A stretch of DNA of 35,449 nt from Planctomycetota bacterium (GTDB lineage Bacteria; Planctomycetota; Phycisphaerae; UBA1845): the NCBI GenBank assembly GCA_024276605.1, contig JAJRWX010000064.1, positions 1 to 35,449 of the forward strand, read 5' to 3'. Position 1 is the stretch's first letter. Each line of letters begins with the position of its first letter. Below the pieces are notes generated by a model that did not search any database, had not been told where the DNA came from, and saw nothing but the letters and a program-made list of their open reading frames with translations. Positions 25,815-34,600 of the stretch are shown piece after piece. Both the position numbers and the translations under genes were made by a program.

Positions 25815-26036
25815 ATGGCCCTGTCCACGCTTACAATCAACATCACCGGCATGCACTGCAACTCATGTATCCAGCAGATCGAATCCGCCTTGCGCGAAGT
25901 AGATGGCCTGAAATCAATTCAGGTCGCACTCGGCGAAGCTGTTGTTACACTGGACGATTCCCGCACTTCCAAACGTGAGATTATCACAGCCATTTGCCAA
26001 GATGGACGGTTTACCGTAGTGGGTTTTACCTCCTAA
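25815..26036 (+). CDS. copZ: CopZ-like heavy-metal-binding chaperone
   Basis: A 73-residue single HMA domain with the metal-binding motif GMHCNSC (CxxC) near residue 13 and the ferredoxin-like beta-alpha-beta pattern. Such chaperones carry Cu(I) to the N-terminal domain of the copper ATPase. It lies 28 bases before copA on the same strand, so the two are very likely cotranscribed. The ATG at 25815 has no strong ribosome binding site. No CueR or CsoR gene is visible nearby. Confidence 0.85.
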   Translation: MALSTLTINITGMHCNSCIQQIESALREVDGLKSIQVALGEAVVTLDDSRTSKREIITAICQDGRFTVVGFTS

Positions 26037-26064
26037 CCCAACACCTAAATGAAAGTACTAACAC

Positions 26065-28281
26065 TTGGTTTCTTCCTCTCCAACAAAACCTGATCTCATC
26101 CGCTTGCGTATCGAGGGGATGACTTGCGGTAGTTGTGTCGCACACGTTGAACGTGTTCTATCCAAAGCACCCGGCGTATCCTCCGCACAGGTTAATCTAA
26201 CCACCGAAATCGCCACGATTATCCCCGTCGACAATGATGTTAAAAAGCAGCCTCTCATCGAAGCAGTCCGCGGCGCCGGATACGACGCAGCGCCGTGTCG
26301 TCAAGACGACCGTTTCGCAACCGGTCTCGAACATACACAACAATCAAAACTTCGCCGACAACGGCAAGCACTGGTGCAAGCGATTGGCCTGGCGATACCG
26401 ATTTTCGCATTGCATTGGCTAGCGCCGATCCTTCAAGGTAACCAGCATGGTTCACACGTTTGGCCAAGCGTTGCGGAGGCCATACTTTGTACCATGCTGC
26501 TTGCTTCACCGGCTGGTGCACCAATTCTTGCAGGAGGTTTTCGCGCACTGATCTTGCGGTCAGCTAATATGGATCTGCTCATCTCGCTGGGTGTTTGCGT
26601 CGCTTTTCTTTCCGGCCTATGGGCACTTCTTATCACCCACTCACCGGCCATGCACTTCCACACGGCTGCCATGATTATGGCTTTCATCAACCTTGGCCGA
26701 TACCTCGAAATGCGTGCCAAAAACAACGCAACATCTTCCATAAGCGCTTTGGTTTCACGCATACCACTTACCGCATTACGCGTCGAAAAAGATGGCTCGC
26801 AAGAGGTGCGCGTTGAACAAATCCGCACTGGTGACCATATCCGCGTTGGTCAAGATGCTATCATGCCTGTTGATGGCCGTATAATCGAAGGCCAATGTAG
26901 CGTTGACGAAAGCTCTTTGACCGGCGAACCCGCAGTCAAACCGCGCGAAGTCGGCGATGAAATTCCGGCTGGCGCACGCATCGTAGAAGGTCTTGTGACC
27001 ATACAAGCGACGCGCGTCGGCGCGGATTCTGCCATGGGACGAATTATCCAAGCCGTAGAAGATGCCCAAGCCGGTAAGACAAAAATGCAGCGCATCGCAG
27101 ACCGCGTAGCTGGTGTGTTTGTCCCCGTGGTCGTGGCTATCACCATTCTTACCGTGGCAGGTCTACTATTGCTGACAGACAACACTTTAACGACAGTGAT
27201 TAACCGAGCCGTGGCCATACTCGTCATCGCCTGTCCCTGTGCAATGGGGCTGGCTACACCTACCGCAGTCATGGTCGCTACCGGCAAAGCCGCACTGAGC
27301 GGCATCCTGGTGCGCGATGCAGCCGGGCTGGAACGAGCCGGTACGATCGACTGTCTATTGTTTGATAAAACGGGAACACTTACGGCTGGCGCGCCTACCG
27401 TATCTACCATTGATGTAGTCGCCCCGGACGCTGCTATGTCGGAAAACGACATCTTGGCATTAGCCGCAGCCGCCGATCAATACGCACAACATCCCATCGC
27501 CAAATCTCTCGTAGACGAGACAAAAAAACGAAACCTAACGCTAACCGAGCCTGACACCTTCTCCTCCACACCTGGACGCGGCGCCGCTGCCACGGTTGAT
27601 TCGCGTGAAATTCTCATCGGCAGTGCACGATTTCTCAAAGAGAACCACATTGACTTAACCCGTGCCCAGACAATCGTAGACGCATGGGAAAACAAAGGTC
27701 AGACATCCATCTTCGTCGCCGTCGATAACAACTGTCTGGGCGTCATTGGCCTGACTAATCCGCTCGTCAAAGGCGCGGCCAGTGCCATCGCCGCCCTCCA
27801 CAAACGAGGTATTTCCACAGCTATGCTCACTGGTGACGTCACCTCAACGGCCCAGGCGACCGCCAATCAATTGGGTATGACCGACATCATGAGCGAAATG
27901 ACCCCCACCGACAAACTGAATGAAGTACACCGCAGGCAGGAAAACGGTCAACGTGTCGGTTTTGTGGGTGACGGGATCAACGACGCACCCGCCCTCACCG
28001 CCGCCCATGTCGGCCTCACGTTTGCAGGCGCTACGGATGTGGCGGCAGGCTCAGCCGACATCACCATGATGCATCATGATTTACGGAATATCTTAAGCGT
28101 CATCGAATTGGCACAGCGAAGCATGCGCGTCATCAAACAAAATCTCTTCTGGGCGTTTTTCTACAACTCATTAGCCATCCCCCTAGCCGCCCTTGGAAAA
28201 GTCCCACCCGGCCTGGCGGCTGCGGCGATGATGTTTTCATCCATCAGCGTCGTTCTAAACTCACTTCGTCTGCGTTCTTGA
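26065..28281 (+). CDS. copA: Copper-exporting P1B-type ATPase
   Basis: A 738-residue pump for Cu(I). One N-terminal HMA domain has GMTCGSC (Cys21, Cys24). Then come the P1B helices, the actuator motif LTGEP (about 286-290), the transmembrane metal site CPC (390-392), the phosphorylation motif DKTGT (Asp434), HP of the SERCA-like QHPIAKSL, and GDGINDAP (Asp636). The late helix carries YNSLAIPLA and MMFSSISVVLNSLR, which are the Cu+ (P1B-1) signatures. The start is TTG at 26065; no closer ATG would keep the HMA domain. It exports copper from the cytoplasm to the periplasm. Confidence 0.95.
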   Translation: MVSSSPTKPDLIRLRIEGMTCGSCVAHVERVLSKAPGVSSAQVNLTTEIATIIPVDNDVKKQPLIEAVRGAGYDAAPCRQDDRFATGLEHTQQSKLRRQRQALVQAIGLAIPIFALHWLAPILQGNQHGSHVWPSVAEAILCTMLLASPAGAPILAGGFRALILRSANMDLLISLGVCVAFLSGLWALLITHSPAMHFHTAAMIMAFINLGRYLEMRAKNNATSSISALVSRIPLTALRVEKDGSQEVRVEQIRTGDHIRVGQDAIMPVDGRIIEGQCSVDESSLTGEPAVKPREVGDEIPAGARIVEGLVTIQATRVGADSAMGRIIQAVEDAQAGKTKMQRIADRVAGVFVPVVVAITILTVAGLLLLTDNTLTTVINRAVAILVIACPCAMGLATPTAVMVATGKAALSGILVRDAAGLERAGTIDCLLFDKTGTLTAGAPTVSTIDVVAPDAAMSENDILALAAAADQYAQHPIAKSLVDETKKRNLTLTEPDTFSSTPGRGAAATVDSREILIGSARFLKENHIDLTRAQTIVDAWENKGQTSIFVAVDNNCLGVIGLTNPLVKGAASAIAALHKRGISTAMLTGDVTSTAQATANQLGMTDIMSEMTPTDKLNEVHRRQENGQRVGFVGDGINDAPALTAAHVGLTFAGATDVAAGSADITMMHHDLRNILSVIELAQRSMRVIKQNLFWAFFYNSLAIPLAALGKVPPGLAAAAMMFSSISVVLNSLRLRS

Positions 28282-28369
28282 CGAAGGCTGGAATTTGTTC
28301 TACTGATGTATTAGAATAGCTGCTCGGCAGTAGGTGGAAGTCGTAGAATTCTTAGACATAAGGTACCGT

Positions 28370-28609
28370 ATGAGTAAATTACCTTTTGAAGGCCCGCTAT
28401 TTTTCAAATGCTTGGTCACCGTTTTCATACTCGTCATCGTAACGTGGGTTGTTATCGTAAATATGACGGAGTATGAAATGATCGGCGCAGATTACGGCGG
28501 CTCATTCATCAGCGCCATCATCTTCTCATATTTAGTCCACCTCTGGTTACTTCCCGGCGAATATGAATACGAAGATGACTACGAAGATGAAGAACCCGGG
28601 GAAGCCTAA
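28370..28609 (+). CDS. Small two-helix membrane protein with acidic tail
   Basis: A 79-residue protein I do not recognise. Two helices are predicted (about residues 12-30 and 43-62), followed by a tail with thirteen Asp/Glu in its last 20 residues (EYEYEDDYEDEEPGEA). TAAGG lies five bases before the ATG at 28370 and decides the start. It follows copA by 88 bases on the same strand. The acidic tail could bind cations; a link to copper is only suggested by position. Confidence 0.7.
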   Translation: MSKLPFEGPLFFKCLVTVFILVIVTWVVIVNMTEYEMIGADYGGSFISAIIFSYLVHLWLLPGEYEYEDDYEDEEPGEA

Positions 28610-28618
28610 ACATACCCC

Positions 28619-30037
28619 CTATTTATCACGCACACTTACCGAGGCGTCCTCAACCTTTACAGTCTCCTCTGGAGCAATGGGCTTAAAGAATGCCAATACC
28701 AGTAACATCGGCATCATCGGCACACGAAAACGCGGATCAAATTGTGGTGTAGACATGATCAATAGCGCTAACAGTAGCAGCATAGGTATACACCAATCAC
28801 GCCAAGCCCGTCGCTGGCGAATAACCGTCCAAAGCACTAGAACCGTGATAATCAAATAAGGGAAAGATTTCACGAGCTGTCTTTCCCGAGATTCTTCAAC
28901 CCCAGCAGCGGGTTCAAGCACAAGGTTGAGAGGGAATGTCAGAATTGACCCGCACCGAGTTGTCAAACACGCCACAGTGCTCAACGGCGATTCTATCATA
29001 TATGATAAACCAATACGCATGAGTTGCTTTGAAATCAAAAAAGAATCCACATCGGTCTTATTCCCTTGCGCCAGATTAGCCCAATGCAGTGAATTCCGTT
29101 GAGACTCCGGCAAATAGTAGAGTTCTTTTCGAAGCCTTCGGTCAATTTCATCCCACACTGAATGAGGATAATCCGAACGTCTGGGATCAAGCGACGTCTC
29201 CAGGAACCGATCGGCTGACCGCCCCTGCCGCCATAAAACAACCTCCGCCGCCTTAAAATAAGCCATCACGACTCCGCTTTGATCTGACAAAGCGATTTGA
29301 TTCGCTACCCGTATATTGCGACCGATCCACGGACCAATCGTTGACATGGTCGCCACACAAAACCCGGCAAGCATGGGCCAAGTCCAACGAGATAGGCTAG
29401 ACGATGGACGCGACCAAGGCGAGACAATTCCAAGAAAGCCACGCAAGGCCAGTAAGACCGGAACCAAAATCCCAATAGGTCGAACCAATACCAACATACC
29501 GGACAATACGCCGGCTACGATAAACCACCAGACTGAATTCATCCGTTCTGCACGGCGCCAGCTAAGCCAAACCAATAGCAGCAATGTCACAAACAGCGTC
29601 GTCGCCATCAACCACAGTGAGTAGAAAAGATGGTAAGGCTCTAGCACAAAAAACCCCACCGCCAACATAGCGCGACCGGGTGACATATAGGATCGAACCA
29701 CAAACAAAAATAGCGCAGCATTTAGTACGCAAAGAAATTGCTGCGCAAGGATCAGCGCCGTGGGTATGGCACCAAATAGCCAGATGAACCCAGCCAGGAA
29801 GATCGGATACCCTGGCGTCCGCCATGTATCAGGCTCGAAAGGCTCAGTCACCGCTTGACTAAATGCGCCATGATCTACGACATGACGTGCGATTTGGTAA
29901 TACTCTTGCGCATCGAGCGACCGAAATGCGTAAACATCGACCCCACCTTTCACAACATGAACAAAGCCGATCAACGCGACATGAGCAATAACCGCCAGAA
30001 TGATAACGGTAAGAAGAGATCGCCGGTTGTCATGCAT
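28619..30037 (-). CDS. Polytopic membrane glycosyltransferase (GT-C, ArnT/PMT-like)
   Basis: A 472-residue membrane protein with about ten helices. The first outer loop has LDAQEYYQIARHVVDHGAFS, with the catalytic acidic residue expected there, and RTPGYPIFLAGFIWLFG, the usual GT-C motif. It probably transfers a sugar from polyprenyl phosphate to a lipid, glycan or protein on the periplasmic side. ATG 30037 is used, since MHDNRRS gives a basic end before the first helix; 30073 is an alternative. It lacks the TPRs of the enzyme at 6021. It is separated from the upstream ACT gene by about 90 bases. Confidence 0.8.
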   Translation of the reverse strand: MHDNRRSLLTVIILAVIAHVALIGFVHVVKGGVDVYAFRSLDAQEYYQIARHVVDHGAFSQAVTEPFEPDTWRTPGYPIFLAGFIWLFGAIPTALILAQQFLCVLNAALFLFVVRSYMSPGRAMLAVGFFVLEPYHLFYSLWLMATTLFVTLLLLVWLSWRRAERMNSVWWFIVAGVLSGMLVLVRPIGILVPVLLALRGFLGIVSPWSRPSSSLSRWTWPMLAGFCVATMSTIGPWIGRNIRVANQIALSDQSGVVMAYFKAAEVVLWRQGRSADRFLETSLDPRRSDYPHSVWDEIDRRLRKELYYLPESQRNSLHWANLAQGNKTDVDSFLISKQLMRIGLSYMIESPLSTVACLTTRCGSILTFPLNLVLEPAAGVEESRERQLVKSFPYLIITVLVLWTVIRQRRAWRDWCIPMLLLLALLIMSTPQFDPRFRVPMMPMLLVLAFFKPIAPEETVKVEDASVSVRDK

Positions 30038-30130
30038 AATTACGCCGACAATGGAAAAAAGTGCGCATACCAATCGACCGCGTGCGGGCGGGATCGAGGT
30101 ATCATAATTAGCGGTATCGAATCGGGGCCA

Positions 30131-30718
30131 TTACCACCACCACAATAGACCGGGTACTACGCGAAGCGGTGTGACCACTTGACCATTGTACTTTTTCACA
30201 ATGTCGCCAAGCTGTCGATTAAAACTACCATGATCGAATTCACTAGGGAGCATCACAATAAACTTCTGCCCACCCTGCACCAAAGGTCTTGGCCCAGGCA
30301 CGACCCGTCGCTCACCCGTATGCCCGACAATCAGCATCTCGTACGTATCAACAACTTCAGAAATCTCAGCGATCAAGCCCGCTCTGTCATCAGTGACGAT
30401 ATCAAATCCGTATAGGTCCGCCTGATACCCCTCCGGCACGGTAGGCTCTTGCATCGGCTGAAAAACAACCCCACAGCCGCTCGCATCCTTCAGCTCTCCC
30501 TTATTTTTATCCATACGCTCGATATCTTTGGGATCAGCCGTGACGCTCATAAACACGACGGCACTCTCCCCAAATTTATCCGCAATATCCTTATCGATAT
30601 TGCCGCCGTAATTTCGTACAAACTCCGCCCCCAAACGTAACAAGCCCGGCATATCGGCGCCAATTAGCCATAAAGCTGCATGCTGCTTGTCTTGATTCAC
30701 CGTCGGACTTGTCGTCAT
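30131..30718 (-). CDS. Tandem ACT-domain protein (GcvR-like)
   Basis: A 195-residue protein with two ACT-like units. The first (about 14-65) reads ALWLIGADMPGLLRLGAEFV ... IADKFGESAVVFMSV; the second (about 105-190) reads DIVTDDRAGLIAEISEVV and ends QKFIVMLPSEF. ACT domains bind amino acids or other small ligands, and the DxxGL turn is present in both. This is the plan of GcvR and similar regulatory proteins. The ligand and target are unknown. GCGAGG lies nine bases before the ATG. The odd C-terminus is LLWWW. Confidence 0.7.
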   Translation of the reverse strand: MTTSPTVNQDKQHAALWLIGADMPGLLRLGAEFVRNYGGNIDKDIADKFGESAVVFMSVTADPKDIERMDKNKGELKDASGCGVVFQPMQEPTVPEGYQADLYGFDIVTDDRAGLIAEISEVVDTYEMLIVGHTGERRVVPGPRPLVQGGQKFIVMLPSEFDHGSFNRQLGDIVKKYNGQVVTPLRVVPGLLWWW

Positions 30719-30856
30719 CGTAAATACCTCGCCTCAACATCAACGGCCTAATACCTCACTTACATCCCAAGCCACTAGTATACTGTCAGACTGATCCCCT
30801 ATTCAAGCGCTCTATGTAGTTACTGTCATCCGCTACATGTGGTGTCTTTGGAATAC

Positions 30857-31612
30857 CTATAACAGACCACGCGAGGCGAGTAAATCCAGATATGGCGATG
30901 CAGGATGAGGGTACCCGCCTGGCCCCGGCAAATCCCATTTGGCAAATAGTTTCGCATTATCCTTATCCCCACGCTCAAGATCCGCCGTCTTCCGCTCGTC
31001 AGGCAACTCGTCATGATGAATCAGAGCCTGACGACACCCTAAAACCTCCAACTTTTTCTCAATTTGCAAGGTCAGGGAAAGATCAGTATCAAACCCAAAA
31101 AAGTAATACCGCTCATCCGCATACCCCACTTCATGCAGTAAAGACCGGCGAAGTAGGCCAAAATTGGCATAAACATACCCACGAACATGACAAAGCTCGT
31201 AAGATTGCCCTCCATGCTCAATCCGGTCTATCACATTCCGTTCGCTATGCCAATTGTGGTAAAACGCCACCATCCCTAAATCAAGCAAATCAGGTTTTTC
31301 CAGCATATCCACTGCTGCTTCAACACTACCCGGCAACGGGTAGGCGTCGTCGTTGAGCCACATCACATAATGCCCTGTTGCAGCCCGGAACCCCTTATTG
31401 AACGCCCGTACCGCCCCTTCACGAGCGTCCTCTAGTATCACACAAAGATCATGCTGCTCCCCCAACCACTCCCGCGTACCATCTGTAGACCCGCCATCAA
31501 CCACCACCACCTCGTGGGGAATGCCAACACATTCTCGAATCTTTTCGATACACCGGCGCAATGTAACGAAGCGGTTGAATGTAGGGATCACAATGGAGAC
31601 AATACGCAACAT
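30857..31612 (-). CDS. Family 2 glycosyltransferase
   Basis: A 251-residue soluble GT-A enzyme. The N-terminal strand VSIVIPTFNR, VVVDGGSTDGT (nucleotide-sugar binding Asp) and VMWLNDDAYPLP (the DxD-like metal site) are all present. The C-terminal part (FDTDLSLTLQIEKKL ... IHHDELPD) recalls the EDxDL acceptor region with the catalytic base in the FDTDL segment. It transfers sugar from UDP- or GDP-sugars during cell-surface glycan assembly. It is the first gene of a minus-strand run with ACT and GT-C genes. Confidence 0.88.
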   Translation of the reverse strand: MLRIVSIVIPTFNRFVTLRRCIEKIRECVGIPHEVVVVDGGSTDGTREWLGEQHDLCVILEDAREGAVRAFNKGFRAATGHYVMWLNDDAYPLPGSVEAAVDMLEKPDLLDLGMVAFYHNWHSERNVIDRIEHGGQSYELCHVRGYVYANFGLLRRSLLHEVGYADERYYFFGFDTDLSLTLQIEKKLEVLGCRQALIHHDELPDERKTADLERGDKDNAKLFAKWDLPGPGGYPHPASPYLDLLASRGLL

Positions 31613-31701
31613 ATTGAGTCGATCCTACAAGATGGCTTTGACCGCCTCAAGTATCGGCTAGGCACAATACGAAACTCTCGTATGGAAGATGAAGCACGCC
31701 C

Positions 31702-32715
31702 ATGAAAAGCATAACGATTATTCTCTTTGCACTGGTAACAACCGCAAGCGCTCACGCACAAACTCAACAAGCGTCATCATCGAAACAGTTGCAACACACG
31801 CAACAATCGCGGCTACTCACCAACACTGGACACTTAGAGGGTATATGGCCCACGCCTAAACTCATGAATTCCCTGTTACTTCGCTGGGCTAATAAGATCG
31901 GCGATCAGTATGAACTAGATACTGCGCAGCGCAAACAGTTACGCGAGGCTGTCTTGAAGCGTTGGCCATCATTCCTTCAGGATAATCGCAGTAGGATTCA
32001 ACCTCTGATCAACCAATTCCTGGAAATGCGTATGGCACTCGAGACGCCGCCCAAAGAAAACGTGCAAGACTGGGCCAAGCGCGCACTACCCGTTTTAGGC
32101 GACATTACCCAGCAAATCACAGCAGGGGCCGATGACGTCCGAAGTTTTCTCACCCCCGACCAGCGTATTGTCTACGACGCAGATCGACTCAAACTATCGA
32201 TTGGCATGAAATTAGCCCGCGCTAAGGTACAAGCTTGGGAGAAAGGTGAATATCAACCAAATGATTTCTGGCAACCCTTGCGTAGCATACGACAAAGCTC
32301 AGACGATGACACTACTCATGCTCCCACGCCTGCGACGTTATCCACACCCGAAAACGACAAAAAACCCATGCTTGATCAGATTTCTATGGAACTATCCGGT
32401 TGGGACGAGTTTGTAGCCAATTTTATCAAACAATACTCGCTCAATGAAAGTCAACAAGACGCGGCACGCTCTGTTCTCGCTGAAATGAAACGGCGCGCTC
32501 TAGCCCATAGAGATCGTCACCGTGAAGAAATCAACATGTTAGAAGCATCGATACGCCATAATTCCGGTAGTGAACAAGAACTATTAGCTATCAAGAAGAA
32601 ACTGGTCACGCTATACGGACCAATCGACATCATGTTTGAAACCTTGCGCACACGTCTGCGCGCAATACCGACTCAAAACCAACTCCAGCACCCCCCCACA
32701 CCGGACGAACCTTAG
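31702..32715 (+). CDS. Secreted helical protein of unknown function
   Basis: A 337-residue exported protein. The signal peptide is MKSITIILFALVTTASAHAQ with cleavage after AHAQ or SAHA. The rest is nearly all helical, in two similar-looking halves (about 50-165 and 220-325), each rich in Arg, Gln and Leu and each with an LTxxQ- or LNESQQ-like turn (LTPDQRIVYDADR, SLNESQQDAARSVL). This recalls periplasmic Spy/CpxP-type chaperones, but the similarity is weak. A linker rich in Pro and Thr (about 205-220) joins the halves. It precedes the selenoprotein by 70 bases on the same strand and may be cotranscribed. Confidence 0.65.
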   Translation: MKSITIILFALVTTASAHAQTQQASSSKQLQHTQQSRLLTNTGHLEGIWPTPKLMNSLLLRWANKIGDQYELDTAQRKQLREAVLKRWPSFLQDNRSRIQPLINQFLEMRMALETPPKENVQDWAKRALPVLGDITQQITAGADDVRSFLTPDQRIVYDADRLKLSIGMKLARAKVQAWEKGEYQPNDFWQPLRSIRQSSDDDTTHAPTPATLSTPENDKKPMLDQISMELSGWDEFVANFIKQYSLNESQQDAARSVLAEMKRRALAHRDRHREEINMLEASIRHNSGSEQELLAIKKKLVTLYGPIDIMFETLRTRLRAIPTQNQLQHPPTPDEP

Positions 32716-32785
32716 TTTAGATTGGACAAAATGCCCCAGCCCGCACTATAAAGAGTTAGCTTAACCCATGATAGTTGGAGTCAGA

Positions 32786-34234
32786 ATGCATCTTCCTTTT
32801 CTCGGATCAATCGCCATCTTCGTGTCCACCTTTGCCATGGGACCAACATCCGTAGCAGAAGATGTGCTGCCAACCATTGGCACCGGCGTGGGAGACCTGT
32901 ACCCTGATTTTCTATTGCCCAGCCTAGACGGAAAGATGGGACGCCTGTCCGATTACCGCGGCAAAAAAGTTCTCCTTATCAACTTCGCATCCTGGTGAGC
33001 AGGTTGCCGTAGACAGCTGCCCGTGTGGCAGAAACTCGTAACACCATTAGTTAATAAAGGCGATTTAACTGTCATCGGCGTCGTGCAGGAACAACATCCC
33101 GAACGAGCCATGCTATACCGTCAATGGCGGCAGTTGGATTGGCCTATCTATGTCGATTCGTTAAACCTACTCAATGTGTCAGTCGTACCATGGCCCACAG
33201 CCATCGACGAATCCGGTGTGGTTCGGCACGCTTCTATTTCGCCAAACAATTTGAAGGTAGAGTTTCTCAATCAAAACTATCCCCACACGATCGTACCGGC
33301 GAACTATAACATTGCAGACCAACCGGACCTGTCTCAGCTGCGCCTTCGTAGTCGGCAACAGAGCAACGCATCTGCCTGGCGCGATCTCGGCGATGCGCTA
33401 TGCCTGTCCGACAATAAAGACAAAGAGACCCAAGCGATCGATGCTTATCGCCGAGCCATTACACTCAACCCCATGGATGGACGAGCTTATTTTAGAACAG
33501 GTGTAGCGTTACGCCGCCGCTTTGAGTCGCCCCAACGACAGCCTGGCGACGGGCAACGCGCTGTCCTCCAATGGGGCCGTGCCTTAAATGTCAATCCCAA
33601 TCAATATATATGGCGGCGACGCTTGCAACAATACGGACCTAGACTAGACAAACCATATAACTTTTATTTTTGGATCGACCAGGCTCGAACTGACATTCTA
33701 AACCGCGGTGAGGTTCCCGTTCAACTGCCCATAGAACCTGCCGGATCGGAATTAGCTGGTCCGACGGGTCCGGGTCACATCGCTCAACAGATCCACCCAA
33801 GACGAAATGTAGATCCCCAGGGTCGTATAACACGAGATAGTCAACATCTTGTCGACCTCGAAACAATCTTAACCCCGGCCCAAACCCAACCCGGTAGCAG
33901 CGTGCGCGTGCGATTTGTTTTCCGTTTGACAGATAACAAAGCAGTATGGAACAACGAGGCTGAGGATTTGTACGTCTGGTTGACACTCTCCGGAAGTATG
34001 CGTATCACTGAAGCACAATGGACTTACAAAAATCCCCCAACCCCCGAAAGCAATGAACGTCGTGTAGTTGATGTCGAGTTGGCTTTATCCCCCGAAATGA
34101 AGCGGGCAACATTTGGGATACCTGGATACGCCCTGTACTATGTTTGCGAAAAAACTGGTGATCGTTGCCAATACCTTCGTCATGATTTCACCGTACAATT
34201 GAGCGTTGATCCAACCGCCCCAAGCCTGCGATAG
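32786..34234 (+). CDS. Selenocysteine-containing TlpA-like redox protein with TPRs
   Basis: The frame crosses an in-frame UGA (32996-32998) that I read as selenocysteine. From ATG 32786 (GGAG five bases upstream) the protein has 482 residues; an ATG at 32768 adds six. A signal peptide ends near SVAED. The thioredoxin-like domain (about 30-170) has DFLLPSLDGKMGRLSDYRGK, then INFASW-U-AGC (U71, C74) where TlpA/AhpC relatives have WCxxC, and the cis-Pro strand WPTAIDESG. Two TPR-like repeats follow (about 196-285). The C-terminal beta domain (about 350-482) contains a CEKTGDRC pair (C454, C461), reminiscent of the Cx5C site of DsbD's N-terminal domain. It is probably a periplasmic thiol-disulfide or peroxide-handling enzyme. 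A conventional gene caller would split it in two. A Cys-to-stop pseudogene is the alternative. Confidence 0.82.
33017..33031 (+). promoter_or_regulatory. SECIS-like hairpin downstream of the UGA
   Basis: CUGCC (33017-33021) pairs perfectly with GGCAG (33027-33031) around the loop CGUGU (33022-33026). The loop has G in its first two positions and a GU, as bacterial SECIS loops do. The loop G (33023) lies 25 bases after the UGA, within the spacing usual for SelB-dependent decoding. The lower stem is imperfect. The function is inferred from position and shape only. Confidence 0.65.
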
Positions 34235-34600
34235 ACAAACGTTTCATCAAACCGACAAAAGAGTACCTCGTGATTGATTGTCTAGATAGGGATTTATAGC
34301 ACTTCTGATACTCATGCCGATAACAACGTGATATTCTCTAACTTATTACCATGAAAAGGGTTACAGACCTTACCCTATAGACCCTGAGCCTTTCTGGAAC
34401 ACCCAAACAAGGTAATTACTGCATTTTTTTCTTGCCGTATGGCTGGTATCATGGTACAAGTGTTAGCGGTGCTTATGTTTGCCGATAACTCGGCGAGCGC
34501 GCGGGATGTGCTTGTCAGCCATTCATCAATTTGGGTCTGGTGGAACGGTGATTGGTACAATTTACTTGTCTGGGGTTGTGTAGAACATAAGGAGTCAGAT
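34235..34600. other. Intergenic region before the cohesin-like gene
   Basis: A 366-base gap without a credible gene. A possible -10 box TACAAT (34556-34561) lies 40 bases before the start of the next gene; its -35 partner TTGGGT (34531-34536) is 19 bases away, so it is only a weak promoter candidate. An open frame entering from 34439 is the upstream part of the next gene's frame and has no export-like start. Nothing else stands out. Confidence 0.4.

Noticed and set aside
26850-27452. 200-codon open frame on the minus strand inside copA
   Set aside because: Exact shadow of a highly conserved ATPase; Thr/Ser/Ala-rich sequence with no domain.
30892-31356. 154-codon plus-strand frame
   Set aside because: Antisense shadow of the GT2 gene.
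32768-32998. Separate short gene ending at the UGA
   Set aside because: It is the N-terminal half of a thioredoxin fold that continues in the same frame with the second motif Cys; read as part of the selenoprotein.
32996-32998. UGA as a simple nonsense mutation or sequencing error
   Set aside because: Not excluded, but it hits exactly the redox Cys, the rest of the frame is intact, and a SECIS-like hairpin is correctly placed.
34439-34600. Upstream extension of the cohesin-like gene
   Set aside because: The signal peptide and AAGGAG site clearly place the start at 34601.
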